From positions 1 through 15,757 of the forward strand of contig JAEZAD010000272.1 in the NCBI GenBank assembly GCA_023430565.1: 15,757 bases of DNA. Reading direction: 5' to 3'. The position numbers and the translations under genes were made by a program. Positions 6,431 to 13,541 of the stretch are shown here, piece after piece. A model generated the notes under the pieces. The model was not told the origin of the DNA and ran no database searches. It saw nothing but the letters and a program-made list of their open reading frames with translations. This stretch comes from Verrucomicrobiota bacterium (GTDB lineage: Bacteria > Verrucomicrobiota > Verrucomicrobiia > Opitutales > Opitutaceae). The number at the start of each line of letters is the position of its first letter. Position 1 is the first letter of the stretch.

Positions 6431-8389
6431 GATCCGCGCCGCCCAGCCGCCCCCGGGCGCCAACGTCACCTTCACCGTCGACCTTTTCGTCACCGTCCGC
6501 TCCTCCACCGCGAAGTCCTCCGCGTGACGATCCGCGTTCACCCCATCCTTCCACTCCTTCATCGCGAACCTACCCTCGCCGAGAAAACCCAGCTCCACGT
6601 CCAGCTCGCGCCCCTCCCAATCCGTGATCGCGCCAACAAACCACTCCCGCCCGCTCCGCCGCGCGACCGCCACATAGTCGCCCATCCGCCCCGCGAGCAC
6701 CTTCGTCTCGTCCCACACCGTCGGCACCGCACTCAGAAACTCCATCATCTCCGGCTGCCGCTCGTAGTTCGTCGGCGTGTCCGCCAGCATCTGTAACGGA
6801 CTCTCGAATACGACATACAGCCCGAGCTGGTGGCACCGCGTCCCCTGGCTCGTCGGTCGAAAGTGATTGAACGCAAACCCGCCCAGATTCGCGTTCCGCG
6901 TCGCCCCCGGCGTGTAGTCCATCGGCCCGATGAACATCCGCGTGAACGGCAGCGTCGCGTCGTGCTCGGGCGTGACGTGCGCGCTCCACTTGTTCCACTC
7001 CAGCCCGCGCACGCCTTCCGCCGAAATCAGGTTCGGCCACGTCCGCGTCAACGCCGCCGGCCGGATCGCCCCGTGAAAGTCCACCAGCATCCTCCGCTTC
7101 GCCGTCTCCCGGCTGATCCGGTGATAATACTCCATCATCTTCTGGTCGTCCCGCTGCATGAAATCGACCTTGATCCCCGCCGCCCCCCACTTCTCCAGCT
7201 GCGCCATCGCCGGCTCGAACTGGTCTTCGAGCGTTTTCCACACCACCCAGAACACGATGCCTACGCCCTTCCGTTTCCCGTGCGCCACGATCTCGTCGAT
7301 ATCCATCTCCGGCGTCGGCTGCAGCAGGTTGCCCAGCTCATACCAGCCTTCGTCGAGCACGATGTAGCCGATCCCGTGCGCCGCCGCGAAATCGATGAAA
7401 TACTTATACGTCGCCGTGTTCACGCCCGCGCGAAAATCCACGCCGTGCAGGTTGTTCGCGTTCCACCAGTCCCACGCCACTTTCCCCGGCTTGATCCACG
7501 ACGTGTCCTCCACGCGTGACGGCGCGGCCAGCAGATACACCAGCGGATTCGTGATCAAATCCCCATCCTTCGCCGCCACGCCGACCAACCGCCACGGATA
7601 CGCCCGCTCGCCCTTCGTCGCCGCGATGTAGTCCGCCGCTTTCGTCACCCGCACATCCCGATCGCCCTCCTGCTGCTCCTCCAGCGGCGCCGGCGGAAAC
7701 GCCCCGTCCAGCCCGCTCCCGTTCGTCCCGCGCAGCCACAAGCCCGGATAGTCCTCGATGTCCGAATCCGCGATCGCGAGCTTCACGCCGCCCGCGTCCA
7801 CCACCGCCGGCACGCTCGCGAGATTGTGCAGCGCCAGGTCGCCCAGCGCGCGCGGCGAGAAAATCCTCTCGTTGTGCGAATAGAAACTCTGCTCCTCCGG
7901 ATACCACACGAAATAATTCTCCACGAACCTCAGCCCCACCTCTTCCGCCAGCACCTTCACTTCCGCCTGGGGCAGCGCCGTCTCCCACCGATACGCCACG
8001 CCTTCGTCATACGCTCGAAACACCACCGCATACCCGCCTTCGAATTCCAGCCGCAGCTCGTTGTAACGCTCGCGCAGCTCCGCCGCCTTTTGCCGCACCG
8101 GCGGCGTGATCCTCGCCTCGTGCGACCGCGTCGTCGCCTTCGCCAGTCTCGGCGCCACGCCAAGCGTCGCGCCCTCGATTTTCAACGCCAGCGTCGAGTC
8201 CTTCATCACCGCACGCTCGCCGACCGTCAGGTCCCACGCGATGCGCTCGCCCACCCGCACGTCGACCGCGTTCTGCTCGTTGGGCGACAACAGCCGCGGG
8301 ATCGGCGCCGCGCCCAGCAAGGCCAGCGAAGACCACAGCACGCCCATCCACCCTCCGCGAACCAACCAGCCGCCAACGTCGTTTTTCAT
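6419..8389 (-). CDS. Secreted GH97 alpha-glycosidase, predicted retaining subgroup
   Basis: A 656-residue glycoside hydrolase family 97 enzyme, close to the family's usual length. Residues 1-28 form a Sec signal peptide (hydrophobic core GVLWSSLALLGAA, likely cleaved after A27/A28). An N-terminal beta-sandwich (about 30-300) holds YEEGVAYRW-like and SPNEQNAV motifs (here DEGVAYRWE). The catalytic barrel shows WDWWNANNLHGVDF, YIVLDEGWYE, GIKVDFMQRDDQ, MLVDFHGAIRP and SAEGVRGLEWNKW, then a C-terminal beta domain. D409 (KVDF) lies where retaining members have their nucleophile. E464 (GLEW) lies 55 residues on, at the acid/base position, and E458 (AEG) at a Ca2+ ligand position. It probably removes alpha-linked galactose or glucose from oligosaccharides in the periplasm. 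The ATG at 8389 follows GGGGA seven bases upstream. Upstream in-frame codons to 8569 are not signal-like. Confidence 0.93.
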   Translation of the reverse strand: MKNDVGGWLVRGGWMGVLWSSLALLGAAPIPRLLSPNEQNAVDVRVGERIAWDLTVGERAVMKDSTLALKIEGATLGVAPRLAKATTRSHEARITPPVRQKAAELRERYNELRLEFEGGYAVVFRAYDEGVAYRWETALPQAEVKVLAEEVGLRFVENYFVWYPEEQSFYSHNERIFSPRALGDLALHNLASVPAVVDAGGVKLAIADSDIEDYPGLWLRGTNGSGLDGAFPPAPLEEQQEGDRDVRVTKAADYIAATKGERAYPWRLVGVAAKDGDLITNPLVYLLAAPSRVEDTSWIKPGKVAWDWWNANNLHGVDFRAGVNTATYKYFIDFAAAHGIGYIVLDEGWYELGNLLQPTPEMDIDEIVAHGKRKGVGIVFWVVWKTLEDQFEPAMAQLEKWGAAGIKVDFMQRDDQKMMEYYHRISRETAKRRMLVDFHGAIRPAALTRTWPNLISAEGVRGLEWNKWSAHVTPEHDATLPFTRMFIGPMDYTPGATRNANLGGFAFNHFRPTSQGTRCHQLGLYVVFESPLQMLADTPTNYERQPEMMEFLSAVPTVWDETKVLAGRMGDYVAVARRSGREWFVGAITDWEGRELDVELGFLGEGRFAMKEWKDGVNADRHAEDFAVEERTVTKRSTVKVTLAPGGGWAARIRPE

Positions 8390-8591
8390 GGGTAAATCCC
8401 CGCCACGCTTCGCCTCATCGCGCAACGTCGGCGGAGTAAACCAACCTTGCTTGCGCTGCGCCGCCCCCATGGCAAGCCGCCTCACCGGCGATCCTTTGTC
8501 CCGCCGTTGCGAGATTTTTCCCACTCCGGCGCGCCCCGACCTCCGCCCGCATTCCCTCAGCTTCCCCATTTACCCCACATCAGGGATTCCC

Positions 8592-8624
8592 AAGCTCGCC
8601 TCGCCCGCGACCTTCGGGCAGCTT
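8592..8624 (+). promoter_or_regulatory. Two-tier stem-loop in the leader of the Mg2+ channel gene
   Basis: The outer arms AAGCT (8592-8596) and AGCTT (8620-8624) enclose an inner stem GCCCG (8603-8607) / CGGGC (8615-8619) with a 7-nt loop and a 6-nt bulge on the left side. The structure ends 25 nt before the ATG of the MgtE-like gene. It does not resemble the M-box Mg2+ riboswitch, which is much longer. It could be a leader or transcription-pausing hairpin. The remainder of the 260-nt divergent gap (8390-8649) shows no clear promoter. Confidence 0.3.
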
Positions 8625-8649
8625 CCCCCGCCACACCTCCCTGCTTCAC

Positions 8650-9678
8650 ATGAGCACCACCACCGAGATGCCACTCGCGGAGCTCCCCGCGTCGGCATAC
8701 CCCGAACAAAGCGTCGGCCGTTTGATGGAGCCGCCGATCGCCGTCTTCCTGCCGACCCTCACCGTCGGCGAAGCCACCGAAATCGTCCGCGAACTCGCGG
8801 CCAGCACCCGCCTCTTCACCTACGGCCACGTCGTCGACGCCACCGGCCTCCTCGTCGGCATCGTCACGATGCGCGACCTGCTCCTCCACGCGCAGACCGA
8901 CCGCATCGAGGACTTCATGCTGCGTCAGCCGTTCTTCCTCCGGCCCGAAATGCCGCTGCCCGATGCGATGAAGCTCACGGTGAACAAACATTTCCCGTCG
9001 TATCCAGTTTGTGAATCCGACGGCCGCTTCGTCGGCGTCGTGCGCGGCGCGAAAATGTTCGAGCAGGAGACGATCGAGATCAGCGCGCAGGCCGGCCGCA
9101 TGGTCGGTGTTGAAAAGGAGGAACGCGTCGGCACCTCGCTCTGGCGCAGCCTCAAGTTCCGCCACCCGTGGCTGCAGTTCAACCTCCTCACCGCCTTCGT
9201 CGCCGCCGGCGTCGTCAGCATCTTCGAATCCACCATCGAGCAGATCGTCGTCCTCGCCGTCTTCCTGCCCGTTCTCGCCGGCCAGTCCGGCAACACCGGC
9301 TGCCAGGCCCTCGCCGTCGCCCTGCGCGGCATGACCCTCGGCGAACTCAAACCCGGCGGCGAACAGCGCTTCGTCACCAAGGAAGCCGCGCTCGGCCTCC
9401 TCAACGGCGCCCTCGTCGGCCTCACCGCCGGCGCCGGCATGTATCTCTACGCCGTGCTCAACCAGACGCCCGAGCCCCCGCTCCAACTCGCCTCGATCGT
9501 CTTCCTCGCCATGGTCGCCGCCTGCTTCCTCAGCGGCGTCTCCGGCGTCATGATCCCGCTCACGTTGAAAAAATTCGGCGCCGATCCCGCCACCGCTTCG
9601 AGCATCTTCCTCACCACCGCCACCGACATCGCCAGCATGGGCTTCTTCCTCGGCCTCGCCACCCTCTGGCTCTGCTGA
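8650..9678 (+). CDS. mgtE: MgtE-type magnesium channel lacking the N-terminal domain
   Basis: A 342-residue inner-membrane protein of the MgtE/SLC41 family. Residues about 25-85 and 90-135 form a CBS pair (HVVDATGLLVGIVTMRDLL; YPVCESDGRFVGVV). These are followed by a linker helix and five predicted membrane helices from about 175 to the C-terminus. The family signature is clear: HPWLQFNLLTAFVAAGVVSIFE in parts (PWLQFNLLTA), IEQIVVLAVFLPVLAGQSGN, then TGCQALAVALRGMTLGEL, and near the end GADPATASSIFLTT and TDIASMGFF, which hold the acidic pore residue. Typical MgtE proteins have about 450 residues with an N-terminal superhelical Mg2+-sensing domain; that domain is absent here, so gating must rely on the CBS pair. 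The ATG at 8650 begins the protein shortly before the CBS region; no Shine-Dalgarno is visible. The gene is divergent from GH97 and convergent with the second kinase. Confidence 0.9.
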   Translation: MSTTTEMPLAELPASAYPEQSVGRLMEPPIAVFLPTLTVGEATEIVRELAASTRLFTYGHVVDATGLLVGIVTMRDLLLHAQTDRIEDFMLRQPFFLRPEMPLPDAMKLTVNKHFPSYPVCESDGRFVGVVRGAKMFEQETIEISAQAGRMVGVEKEERVGTSLWRSLKFRHPWLQFNLLTAFVAAGVVSIFESTIEQIVVLAVFLPVLAGQSGNTGCQALAVALRGMTLGELKPGGEQRFVTKEAALGLLNGALVGLTAGAGMYLYAVLNQTPEPPLQLASIVFLAMVAACFLSGVSGVMIPLTLKKFGADPATASSIFLTTATDIASMGFFLGLATLWLC

Positions 9679-9696
9679 ACAACCGCCCGCTTCCCC

Positions 9697-9710
9697 AACC
9701 GGCTCCGGTT
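9697..9710 (+). terminator. Short hairpin after the Mg2+ channel gene
   Basis: AACCG (9697-9701) and CGGTT (9706-9710) form a stem around GCTC, 18 nt after the stop of the MgtE-like gene. No T run follows, so factor-independent termination is doubtful. It directly abuts the hexamer repeat. Confidence 0.3.
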
Positions 9711-9746
9711 CGTGCTCGTGCTCGTAACCGTGCTCGTGCTCGTGCT
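9711..9746. repeat. Tandem hexamer repeat (CGTGCT)6 with one variant unit
   Basis: Six contiguous hexamers: CGTGCT, CGTGCT, CGTAAC, CGTGCT, CGTGCT, CGTGCT; a decayed seventh unit, CCTGCC, follows at 9747-9752. On the minus strand it reads as AGCACG units. It lies in the 85-nt gap between the convergent MgtE-like gene (stop 9678) and kinase gene (stop 9764), outside both coding frames. Such simple repeats change copy number by slippage. No function is apparent. Confidence 0.85.
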
Positions 9747-9763
9747 CCTGCCGCGCCTTCTTG

Positions 9764-12736
9764 CTACAGCCCCATCTCCGCCACCAGCTCCGCAATCGTC
9801 GCCCGCAGCACGGCCACGTTCACCGGCTTCGTCAAATGCCGCGCAAATCCCGCCGCCGTGCTCTGCTCCCGATCCCCTTCCATCCCATAGCCGCTCAACG
9901 CGATTCCGCGCAGCCCGTGCCGCGCCGACAGCACTCGCATCATATCCAGCCCGGTGCCGTCCGGGAGACCGAGATCGCTGATCACCAGTTGCACACCCGC
10001 GCCCGACATTTCGCGCTCCGCCGTCGCCAGCGCATCGCTCACCGATCCCGCGTGCATCACTTCGTAACCGGACCGGCCCAACATCCGCGCCAGCACCGTC
10101 GCCGTGTCCACATGGTCCTCGACCAGCAGCAGCCGCACGCGGCGCTTTGAGGTCGCCGCGGTTTCCACTTTCGGCGCCTTCTGCGGCGTCGTTTCGCTTC
10201 GCCCTGCCACCGGATTCACGTCTCCCTCCGCGCACGCCTCGCACGGCAGCCGCAGCACGAATGTGCTCCCCTGCCCGGGCCCTTTGCTCGTCGCCGTCAC
10301 GCTGCCGTGATGCAGCTCCGCGATCGCCTTGCTGATCGCCAGGCCCAGCCCAAGCCCGCCAAACTGCTGCGTCACCGAGCGATCGCCCTGCTCGAACGCA
10401 TCGAAAATCCGATCGATGCGATCCGCCGCAATCCCGATGCCGGTGTCCTGAACCTCGAAGCACGCCACGCATCCCTCCTCCGTGTTCGTCACCCGCGAAC
10501 GCACCGCGATCAGGCCGTCCTCCGGCGTAAATTTCACCGCGTTCTTCAACAGATTCCACAAAACCTGCGTGATCCGCGCCTCGTCGACGAGCAACACCTC
10601 GCGGGGATTCGCCACATCGCGCACGAGCCGCAGCCGCTTGGCCTCGATCTCGGGCCGGCAGGTGTTCAGCGCGTTCTCGATCAGCTGCCCAAGCTCCACG
10701 CGTTCGCAGTGCAGCTCGAGTTTCCCGCGCGTGATCCGCGTCAAATCCAGCAGGTCGTCAATCAACCGCGCCTCGAGCTCCACATTGCGCCGCATCGTCT
10801 TGAGGTCCTTCGCCAGCGCCGCGGGGACCGTCGCGTCCTCCGTCAAACTCGACAAAATCGCCAGCACCGGCGTCAGCGGCGTGCGCAGCTCGTGGCTGAG
10901 CGCCGCCAGAAAGTGATCCTTCGCCTGATTCGCCTGCTCCGCCACGCTGCGCGCATGCTGCTCGGCCTCATAAAGCCGTGCCGTTTCCATCGCCGCCGCC
11001 GCCTGCGCCGCGATCGCCACCAGCATTCTCTCGTCGCGCTCGGTGAAAACCCCCGCGCTGCCGTGTCCGAACACCATCCCGCCCAACACCTCGCCCACCC
11101 GCGACTTCACCGGCACCGCCACATAACTCGCCACCGTCATTCCCTGCCACGACCGCAGCGCACCCAGCCGCTCATCCAGCCGCGCATCCGCCATCCGCAC
11201 CACGCCTTCGTCCCGCAGCGTCGGCCCAAACAACTCCGCCGCCTCCGAACCGGGATCGTCTTCCAATCTCGTCCGCCGTCCACTCGGCGCACTGTAGATC
11301 GCATAACCTTCCCCTTCCGCCTGAGTCCGCGCGTAAAGAAATGCGCCAAACTGCGCCCGCGCGATCCGCGTTCCGGCCTCGGCGACGACCTGCACGATCT
11401 TGTTCACGTCCAGCTCCGCCGCCAGCGCCCGCGACAGCGCGTTGAGCTGCTCCACGATCGTATACTCCTCGCGCAGCGCCTCCGTCGTCAGCTTCTGCTC
11501 GTGGATCTCCGTGCTCGACCCATACCACCGCACGATCTCACCGGACTCGTTCCGCGCCGGCAACGCCCGCCCCAGGTGCCAGCGATACTCGCCCGACCGG
11601 CTGCGCAGCCGGTATTCGTTCTGATACGGTTTCCCCGTGCGCACCGCCTCCTTCCACAATTCGACCGAGCGCTCCGCGTCGTCCGGATGCACGACCGGAA
11701 TCCAGCTGTCGTCGCCCAGCGCGCCTTCCGCCAGTCCCGTAAACTCCCGCCACCTCCGATTGTAATAATCGATCCGGCCATCCCCCGTCGCTGTCCACAC
11801 GATCTGCGGCATCGAATCGGCCAGCTGCCGAAACTCCTCCGCACTCTTCCGCAACGCCGCCTCCGTCCGCTTTCGCTCCGTGATGTCGCGCGCAATCTTC
11901 GACGCCCCGATGACGCGGCCCTGCGCGTCGCGAATCGGCGACACCGTCAGCGAAATATCCAGCAGCGTCCCGTCCTTCCGCCGCCGCACCGTCTCGTAGT
12001 GCTCGATCCGTTCGCCCCGCCGCAACCGCTCCAAAATCCCCGGCTCCTCATTCACGTAATCCGGCGGCATCAGCATCGTCACCGGATTCCCGATGGTCTC
12101 CTCCGCCGTATAACCAAACATCCGCGCCGCTCCTTGATTCCAGCTGCTGATGATGCCCTCGAGCGTCTTCGTCAAAACCGCGTCGTCCGACGATTCCACC
12201 ACCGCCGCCAGCCGCAGCCGCGCCTCCTCCGCCCGCCGCCGCTCCGTCACATCGTGAAACACGATCACCACGCCCGCGATCTCCCCTTCCGCATCTCGAA
12301 TCGGCGCCGCGCTGTCCTCGATCGCCTTCACCTCGCCATTCCGCCCCACCAACGCCGTGTGATTCGCCAGCCCGACCACCCCGCCCGTTTCCAACACCCG
12401 TGACACCGGATCCGCCGCCGGCTCCCCGGTTTCCTCGCTGACGATCTTGAAAACGTCCGTCAACGGCCGCCCCACCGCCTCCGCCATCGCCCAGCCAGTC
12501 ATCCGCTCCGCCACCGGATTCATGAACGTCACCGCACCCGTCATATCGGAGGTGATCACCGCGTCGCCGATGCTCGACAGCGTCACCTCGAACCATTCCC
12601 GCTGCTCACGCAGCTTCCGCTCCGCCGCGAGGTCCTTCACCTCGCGCGACCGCCACGTCTGTTCCGCCGACGCCCGCCCTTCCCCATCCGGCATCGCCGG
12701 AGCGGCTCCCCGCCGCTTTTCCTCGTCAGCGTCCAT
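9764..12736 (-). CDS. Soluble hybrid histidine kinase, PAS-PAS-PAS-GAF-HisKA-HATPase-REC
   Basis: A 990-residue cytoplasmic hybrid kinase without membrane helices. After a charged N-terminal helix come PAS1 (about 45-165, GDAVITSDMTGAVTFMNPVA), PAS2 (about 170-295, IISSWNQGAARMFGY) and PAS3 with its PAC part (about 300-420, YNRRWREFTG and HPDDAERS). A GAF domain (about 430-595) leads into HisKA with H615 in LSHELRTPL and HATPase_c with N732 in NLLKNAVKF, DTGIG and FGGLGLGL. A C-terminal receiver (about 870-985) has D921 in LVISDLGLPD. All phosphotransfer motifs are intact. The ATG at 12736 has GGAG about 11 nt upstream and begins a plausible N-terminus. A GTG at 12796 would add 20 proline/arginine-rich residues and is less likely. 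The kinase core and receiver closely resemble those of the kinase at 3315, whereas the sensory half differs. The signal is unknown. Confidence 0.92.
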   Translation of the reverse strand: MDADEEKRRGAAPAMPDGEGRASAEQTWRSREVKDLAAERKLREQREWFEVTLSSIGDAVITSDMTGAVTFMNPVAERMTGWAMAEAVGRPLTDVFKIVSEETGEPAADPVSRVLETGGVVGLANHTALVGRNGEVKAIEDSAAPIRDAEGEIAGVVIVFHDVTERRRAEEARLRLAAVVESSDDAVLTKTLEGIISSWNQGAARMFGYTAEETIGNPVTMLMPPDYVNEEPGILERLRRGERIEHYETVRRRKDGTLLDISLTVSPIRDAQGRVIGASKIARDITERKRTEAALRKSAEEFRQLADSMPQIVWTATGDGRIDYYNRRWREFTGLAEGALGDDSWIPVVHPDDAERSVELWKEAVRTGKPYQNEYRLRSRSGEYRWHLGRALPARNESGEIVRWYGSSTEIHEQKLTTEALREEYTIVEQLNALSRALAAELDVNKIVQVVAEAGTRIARAQFGAFLYARTQAEGEGYAIYSAPSGRRTRLEDDPGSEAAELFGPTLRDEGVVRMADARLDERLGALRSWQGMTVASYVAVPVKSRVGEVLGGMVFGHGSAGVFTERDERMLVAIAAQAAAAMETARLYEAEQHARSVAEQANQAKDHFLAALSHELRTPLTPVLAILSSLTEDATVPAALAKDLKTMRRNVELEARLIDDLLDLTRITRGKLELHCERVELGQLIENALNTCRPEIEAKRLRLVRDVANPREVLLVDEARITQVLWNLLKNAVKFTPEDGLIAVRSRVTNTEEGCVACFEVQDTGIGIAADRIDRIFDAFEQGDRSVTQQFGGLGLGLAISKAIAELHHGSVTATSKGPGQGSTFVLRLPCEACAEGDVNPVAGRSETTPQKAPKVETAATSKRRVRLLLVEDHVDTATVLARMLGRSGYEVMHAGSVSDALATAEREMSGAGVQLVISDLGLPDGTGLDMMRVLSARHGLRGIALSGYGMEGDREQSTAAGFARHLTKPVNVAVLRATIAELVAEMGL

Positions 12737-13120
12737 CGCTGCTGCATCTCCGTTGCACGACCTCCGCCGCCGCACGCATGGAGGAGGATCGGGCACCGCC
12801 CTTCATGACCGTTAATCGGCTGAACCTCAGAGAATTAAAATGCATCGGGTGGGGGCTGGCGGCCGTGTCTTCCGCGCCATCGCAAACCGCGCCGCGGAAC
12901 CCAGCTCCGCTTCGTCAACTCCCGTTGGTGCGGGTTCCTAGGTAACCCGGGCAAATTTCCCCACCGTCCTTTCTCACACCCCCGCTCCATCGGCAAATCC
13001 CGGAGTCCACGCTCGCGACAACTCGAAACGATCCCACGCCCATCCCTGCGGTCCAACGACCGCGTCCACCCTCGCTCGGCGACGCGCCCTCCTCCTCTCC
13101 TCGCTCACCCTCACCGCCCC
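12737..13120. other. 384-nt divergent intergenic region
   Basis: This gap separates the minus-strand kinase from the small secreted protein gene. It holds an A/T-rich patch at 12829-12845 (AGAGAATTAAAATGCAT), rare in this GC-rich DNA and a candidate promoter core for either strand. TAAAAT at 12836 resembles a -10 box, but no good -35 box is seen. A hairpin lies at 12931-12949. I found no credible gene: an ATG on the minus strand at 12806 (ATGAAGGGCGG) opens only a short frame. Confidence 0.5.
12931..12949. promoter_or_regulatory. Hairpin with palindromic CCTAGG loop
   Basis: CGGGTT (12931-12936) and AACCCG (12944-12949) pair perfectly around a 7-nt loop, CCTAGGT, that itself contains the palindrome CCTAGG. 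It lies in the divergent gap, about 170 nt upstream of the small secreted protein gene. It may be an operator or a leader hairpin; no factor can be named. Confidence 0.3.
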
Positions 13121-13450
13121 ATGAAAACACCCCGCAACCTCCTGCTCGCCACCCTGCTGCTCGTTTCCGCACCCCTGGCCCAAGCCCAGGCCGGCTCCTC
13201 CGCCGTCCTCTCCGAGCAGTCCCTCGCCGCGCTCGCCCGCAGTCACGAACAGGTTTTCCAAACCATCACCGGCGACGCCCCCGTCTCTGCCGTCCTCCAG
13301 CGCGGCGACAAACAGTTCGTCATCTCCGGCGTCATCAAGGTCCGCGCCGTCGGCAGCGCCGCCGAAATCACCGTCAACGGCGGCCGCAAATACAGCGTCA
13401 GCCCCGCCGACATCTTCTTCATCACCGACGACACGTTCGGCCTGAAATAA
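13121..13450 (+). CDS. Small secreted protein of unknown function
   Basis: A 109-residue protein that I do not recognise. Residues 1-22 are a clear Sec signal peptide: basic KTPR, hydrophobic NLLLATLLLVSAPLAQA, and an AQA cleavage site at 20-22, leaving about 87 mature residues. The mature part begins with a short helical segment (SEQSLAALARSHEQVFQTI) and continues with alternating strand-like stretches (VSAVLQRGDKQFVISGVIKV, AEITVNGGRKYSV) and ends DIFFITDDTFGLK. There are no cysteines or lipobox. The even codon use, the signal peptide and the terminator-like hairpin right after the stop argue it is real. The leader is C-rich, with no ribosome site. Its neighbours are the second hybrid kinase (divergent) and the REC-PAS protein (same strand), which does not settle its role. 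Confidence 0.75.
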   Translation: MKTPRNLLLATLLLVSAPLAQAQAGSSAVLSEQSLAALARSHEQVFQTITGDAPVSAVLQRGDKQFVISGVIKVRAVGSAAEITVNGGRKYSVSPADIFFITDDTFGLK

Positions 13451-13451
13451 C

Positions 13452-13472
13452 CTCCCGATGAAATATCGGGAG
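13452..13472 (+). terminator. Perfect 8-bp hairpin after the small secreted protein gene
   Basis: CTCCCGAT (13452-13459) and ATCGGGAG (13465-13472) pair perfectly around GAAAT, starting 2 nt after the stop codon. There is no T run, so it may terminate with help or stabilise the mRNA 3' end. It contains an in-frame ATG (13458) that could be mistaken for the start of the next gene. Confidence 0.5.
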
Positions 13473-13541
13473 AATCCCGCCGCCCTCGCCGGGCTCTCCG
13501 TGCGCGCCCTTGGGTCAGAGGACACCCGTCACCGCTTCCTC

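Noticed and set aside
8390..8649. M-box Mg2+ riboswitch before the MgtE-like gene
   Set aside because: Only a small bulged hairpin is visible; the long conserved M-box architecture is not present.
9711..9752. Possible CRISPR array
   Set aside because: The units are contiguous hexamers without spacers, and no cas gene is present.
8557..9795. Minus-strand open frame containing an EHEHEHGYEHEHEPEP stretch
   Set aside because: The repeat peptide comes from the intergenic hexamer array and the rest is a shadow of the MgtE-like gene.
10307..12403. Long plus-strand open frame (698 codons) opposite the second kinase
   Set aside because: Composition is Arg/Pro/His-rich without domains; it mirrors the confident kinase gene in GC-rich DNA.
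12737..12796. N-terminal extension of the second kinase from GTG at 12796
   Set aside because: It adds 20 proline/arginine-rich residues unlike the rest, and the ATG at 12736 has a GGAG upstream; kept only as an alternative.
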